64,000 nucleotides of DNA from NCBI RefSeq assembly GCF_001553685.1, contig NZ_CP014264.1, positions 1,310,001 to 1,374,000 on the forward strand, given 5' to 3'. The position numbers and the translations under genes are program-made. The number at the start of each line of letters is the position of its first letter. Position 1 is the stretch's first letter. Below, piece after piece: positions 43,501 through 51,291 of the stretch. The DNA comes from Streptococcus sp. oral taxon 431 (GTDB lineage: Bacteria > Bacillota > Bacilli > Lactobacillales > Streptococcaceae). Under the pieces are notes generated by a model, which saw only the letters and a list, made by a program, of their open reading frames with translations, was not told the origin of the DNA and did not search any database.

Positions 43501-46321
43501 CTGCAAGCCCACCAACAGTCTGATCTGAACTATTGGTGTTGGATGAAATGGCTACTGTCGCTTTTGATTTAGCAATAGACGCATTTTTTCCTGTTAAATG
43601 ACCGGCCAGACCGCCAATATTGTAGGCATCAGTTGTTTCATAGGTATTGACAATTCTTCCCTTGAAACTACTCTCTGTGATGCTTGATTGGTCTGCCTTA
43701 GCCAACAAACCACCGATACCACGTTCTCCAGCCAGAACACCATCGACATGAACTTGCTTAATTTTTGTGTTATTCTGAGCTTCATTTGCCAGTGAACCGA
43801 TATCATCTTTCCCTGAAATAGTAACATTTTTTAGACTCAGTTTTTCTACTGTAGCACCACTCAAGTTTTCAAACAGAGGTTTTTTCAAGTTATAAATACC
43901 ATACTTCTTACCATCTTTTTCTCCAATCAACTGACCAGTAAAGGTTCCCTTGATATAGGATTTATCATCAGGACTAAGCTCCACTTCGTTAGCATTCAGG
44001 CTAGCTGCTAAATGATAGGTTCCAGAGAGATTTTGGTTTATAGCTTTGACCAGATTACTAAAGGAAGTAAAGTTTGTCTTTTCCTCTGTAGCCTTCTTGG
44101 AAAGATAGAAGCTGAAATTGTCGACATATTTATTGTTCTGCTCTTGCTGGAGTTTCTCAGCCTTAGCTGTAATTTTATAAACTGACTGACCATTTCTTTC
44201 CTCTTGAGTTATTGAGGAGACTGGTAGATAGATATCTTTAAATGCCGAAGATTTTACCTTGACAAAGTAATTATCCGTATTCTTTGGAATTCCATCCAAT
44301 GAGATATGTTGTTTATAAGTCCCATTCGTCTGGCTGTACAACTCAATATCCGAAACATTTCTTAATTCGAGTGTTTTTTCTGGATCCTGCTCTTTCGTTT
44401 TTTCAGTCGGAATATCTGGCTTTACTTGATCAATATCACCAGTGTATTCTGGAAGTGGGGCTACCTGTTCAGGCTCCCCTTTGCCACTTACAACAGCTTC
44501 TGGCAACGCTGATTGGACTGCAGGTTCGCCTTTATCAGTAACAACAGCTTCTGGTAATTCAGGCTGAACTTCAGGTTCACCTTTATCAGTAACAACTGCT
44601 TCTGGCAATTCAGGTTGAACTTCCGGTTCTCCTTTATCGCTTACAACTGCTTCTGGTAACTCTGGCTGGATCGCTGGATCGCCTTTGTCACTTACAACTG
44701 CTTCGGGTAATTCAGGTTGAACTTCTGGTTCGCCTTTGTCACTTACTAAAGCTTCTGGTAACTCTGGCTGAATTGCAGGCTCACCCTTATCAGTCACGAC
44801 TGCTTCTGGTAACGCAGGTTGAACTTCCGGCTCACCTTTGTCAGTCACAACTGCTTCTGGTAAGGCGGGTTGGACTGCTGGTTCTCCTTTATCGCTTACA
44901 ACTGCTTCTGGCAATTCAGGTTGAACTTCCGGTTTGTCTTTATCGGTTACAACTGCTTCTGGCAATTCAGGTTGAACTTCCGGTTCTCCTTTATCAGTAA
45001 CAACTGCTTCTGGCAAGGCGGGTTGAACTTCCGGCTCACCTTTGTCAGTTACAACCGCTTCGGGTAACGCAGGTTGAACTTCAGGTACGCCTTTATCACT
45101 TACAACAGCCTCTGGCAAGGCGGGTTGGACTGCAGGCTCACCCTTGTCACTTACTACTGCTTCTGGTAACGTTGGTTGAACTTCAGATTCGCCTTTGTCA
45201 CTTACAACTGCTTCGGGTAATTCTGGCTGGACCGCTGGTTCGCCCTGGTCAGTTACTACTGCTTCTGGTAACGTTGGTTGAACTTCAGATTCGCCTTTGT
45301 CACTTACAACTGCTTCTGGTAACGCAGGTTGAACTTCCGGTACGCCTTTATCACTTACCACAGCTTCTGGCAAGGCGGGTTGGACTGCAGCCTCCCCTTT
45401 ATCAGATACAACTGCTTCTGGTAACTCTGGCTGGATCGCTGGCTCCCCCTTGTCGGTTACCAGAGTTCCAGCTTGTACATCCTTATGTTTGGCTAATTGT
45501 TCTTGAGAATCTGAAGATTGTTTCTCTTTTTTTGTTGGATTGGTTAATTCTGTAGAAAGAGGTTTTTCAACTACTTGAACTTCTGTCGGCTTAGTTGAAG
45601 AAACAGGTGTTTGTTCCTGAATAGCTTGTACTGTTGATGGATTCTCTACAAAATTCGGTGTAACATTATAATCCACCTTTTGTTGTTTTGTAGGAGTGGC
45701 TGCTGATTTTTCTTGATTATTTACTATAGACTCAGAAGTTATGTTTTCCTCTTTGATATATCCGATATATGTGTAACCAGAAATGTCTTTAGGAAGAGGT
45801 AATTTTTCTCCTGAGGTTAATTCATAGTCAGTATTGTAATTTAGCAAAAGATTATTTTCTAAAGCATGAGCTGAAACTAAGACACCATTTCCTATCCCTG
45901 CAACCAATACTAAATGTAATACTGTTTTATTCTTAACTTTTTTCTTAGAAACGGCAAAAATTAAAATCCCCAGAGCCGCTAAGCTAGCACCAGCAACTAG
46001 GGTTTGCATATCATTCTTACTTCCAGTATTTGGTAAGTCTCCCAGTTGATTTTGGGAATTTAATTTATAAACAAGATAATAAGTCTCATCATCATTCTCC
46101 ATGTATGTCGGAATGTCATAGACAAGATGCTTCTTTTCTTCTGATGATAGCTCTGACTCTGTCACATATTTATAGTGAACACCTTTAGTCTCTTGAGCCT
46201 CTACAGATGAGCTAGCTAATACAGACATAAAAAATAAACTTGAAATCGTTGCAGATACAAGTCCTACTGATAATTTTCTAAATGAAAAACGCTGCTGTTT
46301 TTCACCAAAATACTTTTCCAT
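40514..46321 (-). CDS. iga: IgA1 protease (M26 zinc metalloprotease)
   Basis: A surface protease that cleaves the hinge of human IgA1. The 1935 residues begin MEKYFGEKQQRFSFRKLSVG, as in pneumococcal Iga, with LPNTG at 96-100 followed by a membrane segment and KKKVKNK. Nineteen 17-residue repeats follow, then the M26 N-terminal domain with GLUG-like repeats (IGGLLAKAD, VGGLAGLVD), and the protease with HEMTH at 1575-1579 and the Glu ligand in GPEFFAKG. I start at the ATG preceded by GGAGG; the frame is open 12 codons further. The G5 domain present in the pneumococcal protein, as I remember it, is absent. It is the first gene of an iga-zmpB pair. Confidence 0.95.
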   Translation of the reverse strand: MEKYFGEKQQRFSFRKLSVGLVSATISSLFFMSVLASSSVEAQETKGVHYKYVTESELSSEEKKHLVYDIPTYMENDDETYYLVYKLNSQNQLGDLPNTGSKNDMQTLVAGASLAALGILIFAVSKKKVKNKTVLHLVLVAGIGNGVLVSAHALENNLLLNYNTDYELTSGEKLPLPKDISGYTYIGYIKEENITSESIVNNQEKSAATPTKQQKVDYNVTPNFVENPSTVQAIQEQTPVSSTKPTEVQVVEKPLSTELTNPTKKEKQSSDSQEQLAKHKDVQAGTLVTDKGEPAIQPELPEAVVSDKGEAAVQPALPEAVVSDKGVPEVQPALPEAVVSDKGESEVQPTLPEAVVTDQGEPAVQPELPEAVVSDKGESEVQPTLPEAVVSDKGEPAVQPALPEAVVSDKGVPEVQPALPEAVVTDKGEPEVQPALPEAVVTDKGEPEVQPELPEAVVTDKDKPEVQPELPEAVVSDKGEPAVQPALPEAVVTDKGEPEVQPALPEAVVTDKGEPAIQPELPEALVSDKGEPEVQPELPEAVVSDKGDPAIQPELPEAVVSDKGEPEVQPELPEAVVTDKGEPEVQPELPEAVVTDKGEPAVQSALPEAVVSGKGEPEQVAPLPEYTGDIDQVKPDIPTEKTKEQDPEKTLELRNVSDIELYSQTNGTYKQHISLDGIPKNTDNYFVKVKSSAFKDIYLPVSSITQEERNGQSVYKITAKAEKLQQEQNNKYVDNFSFYLSKKATEEKTNFTSFSNLVKAINQNLSGTYHLAASLNANEVELSPDDKSYIKGTFTGQLIGEKDGKKYGIYNLKKPLFENLSGATVEKLSLKNVTISGKDDIGSLANEAQNNTKIKQVHVDGVLAGERGIGGLLAKADQSSITESSFKGRIVNTYETTDAYNIGGLAGHLTGKNASIAKSKATVAISSNTNSSDQTVGGLAGLVDQDAHIQDSYAEGDINNVKHFGRVAGVAGYLWDRTSGEERHAGSLTNVLSDVNVTNGNAITGYHYNDMKVKDTFSSKANRVYNVTLVRDEVVSKESFEERGTMLDASEVTNKKAEINPLTPPTMEPLSTSGSKESDFSKVAHYQANRALVYKNIEKLLPFYNKATIVKYGNLVKENSLLYQKELLSAVMMKDDQVITDIVSNKQTANKLLLHYQDHSSEKLDLKYQTDFAKLAEYSLGDTGLLYTPNQFLYDQDSIIKQVLPDLQKVDYKSDAIRKTLGISPDVKQTELYLEDQFVKTKQNLANSLKKLLSADAGLAGDNPVTRGYLVDKIKNNKEALLLGLTYLERWYNFSYGQVNVKDLVMYRPDFFGKGNTSPLDTLIELGKSGFNNLLAKNNVDTYAISLASHHGTTDLFSTLENYRKVFLPNTSNNDWFKKQTKAFIVEEKSTIAEVKAKQEQAGTKYSIGVYDRITSSTWKYRNMVLPLLTLPERSVFVISTLSSLGFGAYDRYRNSDYKAGDELNKFVEDNARETAKRQRDHYDYWYRILDKEGREKLYRTILLYDAYKFGDDTTSGKATVEAQFDSTNPAMKNFFGPVGNKVVHNHHGAYATGDGVYYMSYRMLDKDGAITYTHEMTHDSDQDIYLGGYGRRSGLGPEFFAKGLLQAPDQPSDATITINSILKHKTSDSTEGQRLQVLDPTTRFNDAADLQNYVHNMFDVVYMLEYLEGQSIVKQLDAYQKMTALRKIENKYVKDPADGNEVYATNVVQNLTEEDAKKLTTFDSLIKNNILSAREYKSGEYERNGYYTIKLFAPIYSALSSKGTPGDLMGRRIAYELLAAKGFKDGMVPYISNQYEEVAKQQGKTINLYGKERGLVTDDLVLEKVFEGKYKTWAEFKTAMYQERVGQFGNLKKVTFNDPTKSWASFARKTIHSVEELQRLMDEAVRKDADENRYSWDNYNPEYDSAVHKLKRAVFKAYLNQTDDFRSSIFENKK
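44481..45449 (-). repeat. Nineteen 51-bp in-frame repeats in iga
   Basis: Units follow the pattern (E)P-x-(V/I)-Q-P-(A/E/T)-LPEAVV-(S/T)-DKG. They are more diverse than the zmpB units, with PAIQPELPEA, SEVQPTLPEA and [10 protein letters not shown] subtypes interspersed, so this array looks like the older source. Confidence 0.93.
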
Positions 46322-46354
46322 TATTCCTCCTTGAAATAAAATTTTAAAAATATG

Positions 46355-46458
46355 CAAGCTAAACTTTATTATATTAGCTTGTTATCTTATAAAAAGGTAA
46401 CACACTTTGATTATACTCTTAATTTACCAAAAAGTCTTAAAATTGAGATGCGCTTTCA
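46355..46458 (-). promoter_or_regulatory. iga promoter and 5' leader
   Basis: A TATAAT box is at 46410-46415 (minus strand). Between it and the start codon CAAGCTAA and TTAGCTTG (46355-46362 and 46374-46381) form a perfect 8-bp inverted repeat with 11 bases between. Upstream of the -10, ATGAAAGCGCATCTCA (about 46443-46458) is a poor cre-like sequence with two mismatches; I give it little weight. Confidence 0.5.
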
Positions 46459-46521
46459 TACTTTGTTTTATATATAAAATACGAATGAACAGGGTTTTAA
46501 TTTCTTATATTCTTTTTGGAT

Positions 46522-46560
46522 AAAAAAATAGGCTCTCCGAAAACTCGGAAAGCCTTATTT
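46522..46560 (-). terminator. Intrinsic terminator after rpmA
   Basis: AATAAGGCTTTCCGA pairs with TCGGAGAGCCTATT on the minus strand, followed by T7, 18 bases after the rpmA stop. Confidence 0.88.
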
Positions 46561-46577
46561 AATGCTACTTAGAGCGA

Positions 46578-46871
46578 TTATTTTGCGATTGGGTAAACAG
46601 AAACTTGTTTTTTATCGCGACCTTTACGTTCAAAGCGTACTACGCCTTCAACTTTAGCGAACAAAGTATCGTCTCCACCACGTCCAACGTTTACACCTGG
46701 ATAGATGTGTGTACCACGTTGACGGTAAAGGATTGATCCACCTGTTACAGTTTGTCCGTCAGCTGCTTTAGCTCCAAGACGTTTTGCTTGTGAATCGCGT
46801 CCGTTTGATGTAGAACCTCCACCTTTTTTGTGGGCGAAAAGTTGCAAGTTGTTAAGAGTCATTTTTAACAT
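46578..46871 (-). CDS. rpmA: 50S ribosomal protein L27
   Basis: A 97-residue ribosomal protein whose N-terminal tail reaches the peptidyl transferase centre. It has the Firmicute N-terminal extension [12 protein letters not shown] before [15 protein letters not shown]. This extension must be removed after the Phe to expose Ala, which is done by the protease Prp encoded immediately upstream. [16 protein letters not shown] and the rest match the family. Last gene of rplU-prp-rpmA. Confidence 0.98.
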   Translation of the reverse strand: MLKMTLNNLQLFAHKKGGGSTSNGRDSQAKRLGAKAADGQTVTGGSILYRQRGTHIYPGVNVGRGGDDTLFAKVEGVVRFERKGRDKKQVSVYPIAK

Positions 46872-46887
46872 AATGTTTTCCTCCGTG

Positions 46888-47241
<354 letters not shown>

Positions 47242-47247
47242 TTAAAA

Positions 47248-47562
47248 TTAAGCGTTGATTGCGTTGATGACAACTTTTGTATATGGTTGACGGTGACCTT
47301 GTTTACGGTGGCTACCTTTTTTAGGTTTGTACTTGTAAGTAACAACTTTCTTTTGTTTTCCTTGTTTTTCAACAGTTCCAACTACAGTAGCTCCAGCAAC
47401 AAGTGGAGTTCCGACAACAGTGTTTTCACCACCAACAAGAACAACTTCGTTAAAAGTAACTTCTTGACCAGCTTCAACGTTCAATTTTTCAACGTAGATT
47501 GCTTGACCAACTTCAACTTTAACTTGTTTTCCGCCAGTTTTGATAATTGCGTATGTGCTCAT
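47248..47562 (-). CDS. rplU: 50S ribosomal protein L21
   Basis: A 104-residue ribosomal protein that binds 23S r[23 protein letters not shown] at the start and the C-terminal [20 protein letters not shown] are typical. AGGAGGTG lies 5 bases upstream of the ATG. It is the first gene of the rplU-prp-rpmA operon, behind a long leader. Confidence 0.98.
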   Translation of the reverse strand: MSTYAIIKTGGKQVKVEVGQAIYVEKLNVEAGQEVTFNEVVLVGGENTVVGTPLVAGATVVGTVEKQGKQKKVVTYKYKPKKGSHRKQGHRQPYTKVVINAINA

Positions 47563-47574
47563 TATGCACCTCCT

Positions 47575-47790
47575 ATGATTTTTTGGGGTTTCCCCATATT
47601 TTTTGTGAAGACTCGCCTAGCATCGTGGGACGAACCACTTAAAAGAAGAGCTCTAAGTATAACAAAGAATAAACTAGGAATTGAGCCGAAGACATAACTT
47701 ATGTTAGGCAAGGCGATAATGACGAAGTTTAAATTTGTTATACGACGAGCAACGATGTTCGTGCGGTTGCACAGGATCGTGCATAGTCAA
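47575..47790 (-). promoter_or_regulatory. rplU 5' leader (candidate L21 autoregulatory leader)
   Basis: Some 220 bases of transcribed leader lie between the rplU promoter and its ribosome binding site. Several short pairings are visible, such as ATGGGG/CCCCA near the 3' end. Firmicute rplU genes are known to carry a structured L21 leader here; the exact consensus was not checked. Confidence 0.5.
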
Positions 47791-47797
47791 CTCTTCA

Positions 47798-47826
47798 AGT
47801 ATAGCATGATTCCTAGTTCTTGACAA
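47798..47826 (-). promoter_or_regulatory. rplU operon promoter
   Basis: TTGTCA (47821-47826), a 17-base spacer ending TGC, and TATACT (47798-47803), an extended -10. Confidence 0.8.
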
Positions 47827-47842
47827 GTATTTATCATCGAAT

Positions 47843-48529
47843 TTAAACTTTTTCTCTTATTTTTTTCCTCCAAGATGCAAAAAGCATACTTAAATAAAAA
47901 ATACTCATCATGATTGGAATCCCTAAAATTGTTTTTTCTTCATAAAAAATACTCAGATAAGCTGATACAACAACCCCAAGTACAAAACTCGACAGCAAGC
48001 TAACAAAGATGAGACCTTCTCTTAAAAAAGGTGTATGTTTTGTGCGAACATATTCACCAAATGCTAACATGGTTCGTTTGATATTTCCAGTCATAAAAGC
48101 ATTGTTGTATGCAATTCCTGAAACTTCACCGAATGCTGTTGTAACCAGACCCATACAAAATGCTAACGGTGGTACTATGTATATATTATCAACCGTCAAG
48201 GGAACAAATCCTATAATCAAAGATAAAATTGCTAGTGGAACAAGGGATAAAATTGGTTTTCTTACAATCCTCAACTTTTCTTTATAGACTGTCAAGAGGA
48301 AGACACCCACCATGAAGGAAATCAAGGTCATTACCTTGGCGCTGGCATCTGAAACATTGTCCTGAATGAGACCAACGGAAAGGAAAACGACATTCCCCGT
48401 TTGGCCTGCAACTAGAGTATTCCCACGTATGATAAAGGTATAGGCATCTACATAACCCGCACAAAAAGTCAAAAAAAGCGCCAATCTTTTTGAATGACGA
48501 GAAATTTTTCTCATAGGTAATAATCTCAT
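47843..48529 (-). CDS. DUF1275 (YoaK) family membrane protein
   Basis: A 228-residue protein with six or seven membrane segments. The family signature is FCAGYVDAYTFIIRG (23-37) followed by LVAGQTGNVVFLS, and a later GIAYNNAFMTGNIKRT. Function is unknown. It is transcribed away from the rplU promoter region, tail to head, with no operon partner. Confidence 0.85.
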   Translation of the reverse strand: MRLLPMRKISRHSKRLALFLTFCAGYVDAYTFIIRGNTLVAGQTGNVVFLSVGLIQDNVSDASAKVMTLISFMVGVFLLTVYKEKLRIVRKPILSLVPLAILSLIIGFVPLTVDNIYIVPPLAFCMGLVTTAFGEVSGIAYNNAFMTGNIKRTMLAFGEYVRTKHTPFLREGLIFVSLLSSFVLGVVVSAYLSIFYEEKTILGIPIMMSIFYLSMLFASWRKKIREKV

Positions 48530-48610
48530 ACTACACTCCTATTTTTTCTGAATCTATTGTACCATTTTTTGAGGAAAATTCGAAGTGTCAAATAAAAGAA
48601 TTGTCTCCCT

Positions 48611-48640
48611 TTGGCTAGTTTAGTCTATCTGTGATATAAT
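48611..48640 (+). promoter_or_regulatory. Promoter of the oxidoreductase-helicase pair
   Basis: TTGGCT (48611-48616), an 18-base spacer, and TGATATAAT (TATAAT 48635-48640). Confidence 0.65.
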
Positions 48641-48674
48641 GAAAGCAGTCATTACTTGTAGAAAAGGAGATTTC

Positions 48675-49652
48675 ATGCTTAAACTTGGTATTATCGGCAC
48701 TGGTGCAATCAGTCACCACTTTATAGAAGCTGCTCATGCTAGTCAGGAATTCCAGTTAGTGGCTGTTTATTCAAGAAAGCTCACGACTGCTCAGCAATTT
48801 GCTAGTTCCTATTCAGATGTTAGTCTATTTGATAATTTAGAGGATTTCTTCCAATCTGAATTTGATGTTATCTATATCGCAAGTCCAAATTCTCTGCACT
48901 TTACTCAAGCCAAGGCCGCTTTATCTGCTGGCAAACATGTTATCCTTGAAAAACCAGCGGTGACTCAACCCCAAGAATGGCAGGATTTAGTTGAAATAGC
49001 TCAGGAGAATCACCGTTTCATCTTTGAAGCAGCAAGAAACTATCATGAGGAAGCCTTCACCGTTATTAAAAACTTTTTAGCAGATAAGCAAGTTTTAGGT
49101 GCAGATTTTAACTATGCCAAGTATTCTTCTAAGATGTCTGACCTTCTTTCTGGAAACACTCCGAATGTATTTTCAGACCGTTTTGCTGGTGGGGCTCTCA
49201 TGGACTTGGGAATTTATCCGATCTATGCTGCGGTTCGCTTGTTTGGAAAGGCACTTAATGCGACCTATCAAACTCAGCAACTTGACAACACCATTGATTT
49301 AAATGGAGATGGTATCTTATCTTATCCCGGTTATCAAGTCCATATCAAGGCTGGTAAAAACATTACTTCTAATCTGCCTTGTGAAATATATACAACAGAT
49401 GGAACCTTGACACTCAACACTATTGAACATGTTCGATCAGCTATTTTTACAGATCATCAAGGTAATGAAACATATCTACCTATTCAGCAGGCACCTCATA
49501 CCATGACTGAGGAGGTCGCTGCTTTTGCTAACATGATCAAGCAGCCAAACCTAGAACTTTACCAAGCTTGGTTAGAGGATGCGTCACACGTCCATAACCT
49601 AATATACACTATGCGCCAGACTGCTGGCATTAGATTTGAGGCAGAAAAATGA
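48675..49652 (+). CDS. Gfo/Idh/MocA-family NAD(P)-dependent oxidoreductase
   Basis: A 325-residue dehydrogenase. The Rossmann fold is visible as LGIIGTGAISHHFIEAA (3-19), and the family EKP motif as VILEKPAVTQPQEW. The C-terminal domain contains GGALMDLGIYPIYAA, the usual substrate-side helix. The substrate, probably a sugar or inositol derivative, cannot be told from sequence. I start at MLKLGIIG because AAGGAG lies 6 bases upstream. Its stop overlaps the helicase start (ATGA). Confidence 0.9.
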   Translation: MLKLGIIGTGAISHHFIEAAHASQEFQLVAVYSRKLTTAQQFASSYSDVSLFDNLEDFFQSEFDVIYIASPNSLHFTQAKAALSAGKHVILEKPAVTQPQEWQDLVEIAQENHRFIFEAARNYHEEAFTVIKNFLADKQVLGADFNYAKYSSKMSDLLSGNTPNVFSDRFAGGALMDLGIYPIYAAVRLFGKALNATYQTQQLDNTIDLNGDGILSYPGYQVHIKAGKNITSNLPCEIYTTDGTLTLNTIEHVRSAIFTDHQGNETYLPIQQAPHTMTEEVAAFANMIKQPNLELYQAWLEDASHVHNLIYTMRQTAGIRFEAEK

Positions 49653-50731
49653 AAACCAAACTACCTACAGAATGGCTAGAGCTAACCGAAAAACTCGGCT
49701 TTCAAGAATTCACACCCATTCAAACTCAGCTTTTTGATCCAATTTTAGACGGTCAAACCCTTCTTGGAGTTAGTCCAACTGGTACAGGTAAGACTTTAGC
49801 TTATCTCCTACCAAGTCTTCTTCGTCTCCAAAAGAAAAAAGCGCAGCAACTATTGATTTTAGCACCAAATACTGAACTGGCTGGTCAGATTTTTGAGGTA
49901 ACTAAAACTTGGGGTGAAGCTATCGGCTTGACTGCTCAGCTCTTCCTGTCAGGTTCGAGTCAGAAACGTCAAATCGAACGACTGAAAAAAGGCCCAGAAA
50001 TTCTGATTGGAACTCCTGGGCGTATCTTTGAACTGATCAAATTGAAAAAAATCAAGATGATGAATGTGGAGACTATTATACTTGATGAGTTTGACCAGTT
50101 GCTAGATGATTCTCAAATCCACTTTGTAGAAAAGATTACCCACTACGCACCTCGTGACCATCAACTTATTTACATGAGTGCCACTACCAAATTTGACCAA
50201 GATAAGATTGCACCTAACACTCGCACCATCGACCTCTCTGATCAAAAGTTGGACAACATTCAACACTTCTACATGCAAGTAGACCAACGTCATCGAGTAG
50301 ATATGCTTAGAAAACTGGCACATGTCGAGGATTTCCGTGGCCTAGTCTTCTTTAATAGTTTATCAGACCTCGGAAGCGCTGAGGAAAAATTGCAGTATCG
50401 CGATGTTTTAGCTGTTTCACTAGCTAGCGATGTCAACGTTAAATTCAGAAAAGTTATTCTAGAAAAATTCAAAGACAAGCAACTAACACTGCTTCTTGCA
50501 ACAGACCTTCTAGCTCGTGGTATCGACATTGATAGCTTGGAATGCGTGGTTAACTTTGACGTTCCTAGAGATATGGAAACCTACACTCACCGCGCTGGCC
50601 GTACTGGACGTATGGGCAAAGAGGGTTATGTAATCACGCTTGTAACACATCCCGAAGACATCAAAAAGCTGAAGAAATTTGCAAGTGTACGTGAAATTGT
50701 CTTGAAAAATCAAGAACTGTATATCAAATAG
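49649..50731 (+). CDS. DEAD-box-family RNA helicase
   Basis: A 360-residue minimal helicase with two RecA-like domains and no C-terminal extension. Motifs are the Q motif FTPIQTQLFDP, Walker A SPTGTGKT (42-49), motif II as DEFD (rather than DEAD), SATT, LARGIDI, and HRAGRTGRMG. Such helicases unwind short RNA duplexes in ribosome assembly or mRNA decay. Translationally coupled to the oxidoreductase upstream. The DEFD variant should still bind Mg-ATP because Asp and Glu are kept. Confidence 0.92.
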   Translation: MKTKLPTEWLELTEKLGFQEFTPIQTQLFDPILDGQTLLGVSPTGTGKTLAYLLPSLLRLQKKKAQQLLILAPNTELAGQIFEVTKTWGEAIGLTAQLFLSGSSQKRQIERLKKGPEILIGTPGRIFELIKLKKIKMMNVETIILDEFDQLLDDSQIHFVEKITHYAPRDHQLIYMSATTKFDQDKIAPNTRTIDLSDQKLDNIQHFYMQVDQRHRVDMLRKLAHVEDFRGLVFFNSLSDLGSAEEKLQYRDVLAVSLASDVNVKFRKVILEKFKDKQLTLLLATDLLARGIDIDSLECVVNFDVPRDMETYTHRAGRTGRMGKEGYVITLVTHPEDIKKLKKFASVREIVLKNQELYIK

Positions 50732-50840
50732 AGGCTGGGACAAAAATCCCAACCTCATTTTTTATTAGCAAAAAACTTTGACCTGCTAGTTGATTTGGAA
50801 CTTCGAAATCGAAACTTTGACTTCCGATTTCTCCTCCACT
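50731..50840 (+). repeat. Terminator-headed dispersed repeat, copy 2 (helicase terminator)
   Basis: Starts at the last base of the helicase stop codon: GAGGCTGGGA-CAAAAA-TCCCAACCTC then ATTTTTTATT, a clear terminator. It continues TAGCAAAAAACTTTGAC and a second hairpin GAAATCG ... CGATTTC. It matches copy 1 (23316-23488) in both hairpins but lacks about 60 internal bases. Confidence 0.75.
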
Positions 50841-50842
50841 TT

Positions 50843-51220
50843 TTACCCCCAGGTAATTTCTAAGCGATAGTTCGCAAATGGAGTTCCTTCTTTGTTTTGT
50901 AGTTGATAGGCTAGTTCAATCTTTTGCTGATCAACTTGATAATGGCTTGTTTGGATGATAAACTCCTGTATCCCCATTGGTGTAGGAACATAGGCTAAAC
51001 TATCAGCTTCCTTCAGAAAACGCATGATGGTCTTAGGGTTGGAAAATCGAGACATCACCAACTCTGTATCATTAAACTTGAGTACCACTTTTTCCTTCTC
51101 TTCATTGTAAAAAAGGAGATAGGAAAAATCACCTTTCTCACGTAACTCAACGTCATAAAGTTGGTCGATCACTTCCAATTGTTCATCAAATTGGATGGTA
51201 TTTCTCATTCGAATCTTCAC
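50843..51220 (-). CDS. DUF1934 (YwiB-like) protein
   Basis: A 125-residue small beta-barrel protein of the DUF1934 family. The alternating strands, the segment SRFSNPKTIMRFL and the final YRLEITWG are typical. Function is unknown. The GTG start is preceded by GAGG at 7 bases; an in-frame ATG four codons later is possible. It is convergent with the helicase, its stop lying at the end of the repeat. Confidence 0.75.
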   Translation of the reverse strand: MKIRMRNTIQFDEQLEVIDQLYDVELREKGDFSYLLFYNEEKEKVVLKFNDTELVMSRFSNPKTIMRFLKEADSLAYVPTPMGIQEFIIQTSHYQVDQQKIELAYQLQNKEGTPFANYRLEITWG

Positions 51221-51279
51221 TTCAAGTCCTCTTTCTACACTCTTATCCTACTATTTTACCAAAAACTGTAGCTTTTTGC

Positions 51280-51291
51280 TATAATGGTTTT
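51280..51291 (+). promoter_or_regulatory. Extended -10 promoter of the HD-domain gene, predicted leaderless
   Basis: TGCTATAAT (TATAAT 51280-51285) is followed by GGTTTT and then ATGAATG. Transcription starting 7 bases after the -10 would begin at the ATG. No Shine-Dalgarno sequence is present. Confidence 0.55.

Noticed and set aside
44481..45449. Regular 51-bp repeats that at first look like a CRISPR array
   Set aside because: There are no unique spacers; the whole unit repeats and stays in frame within a protease gene.
46443..46458. cre site upstream of iga
   Set aside because: Two mismatches at key positions and a poor palindrome; kept only as a remark in the promoter entry.
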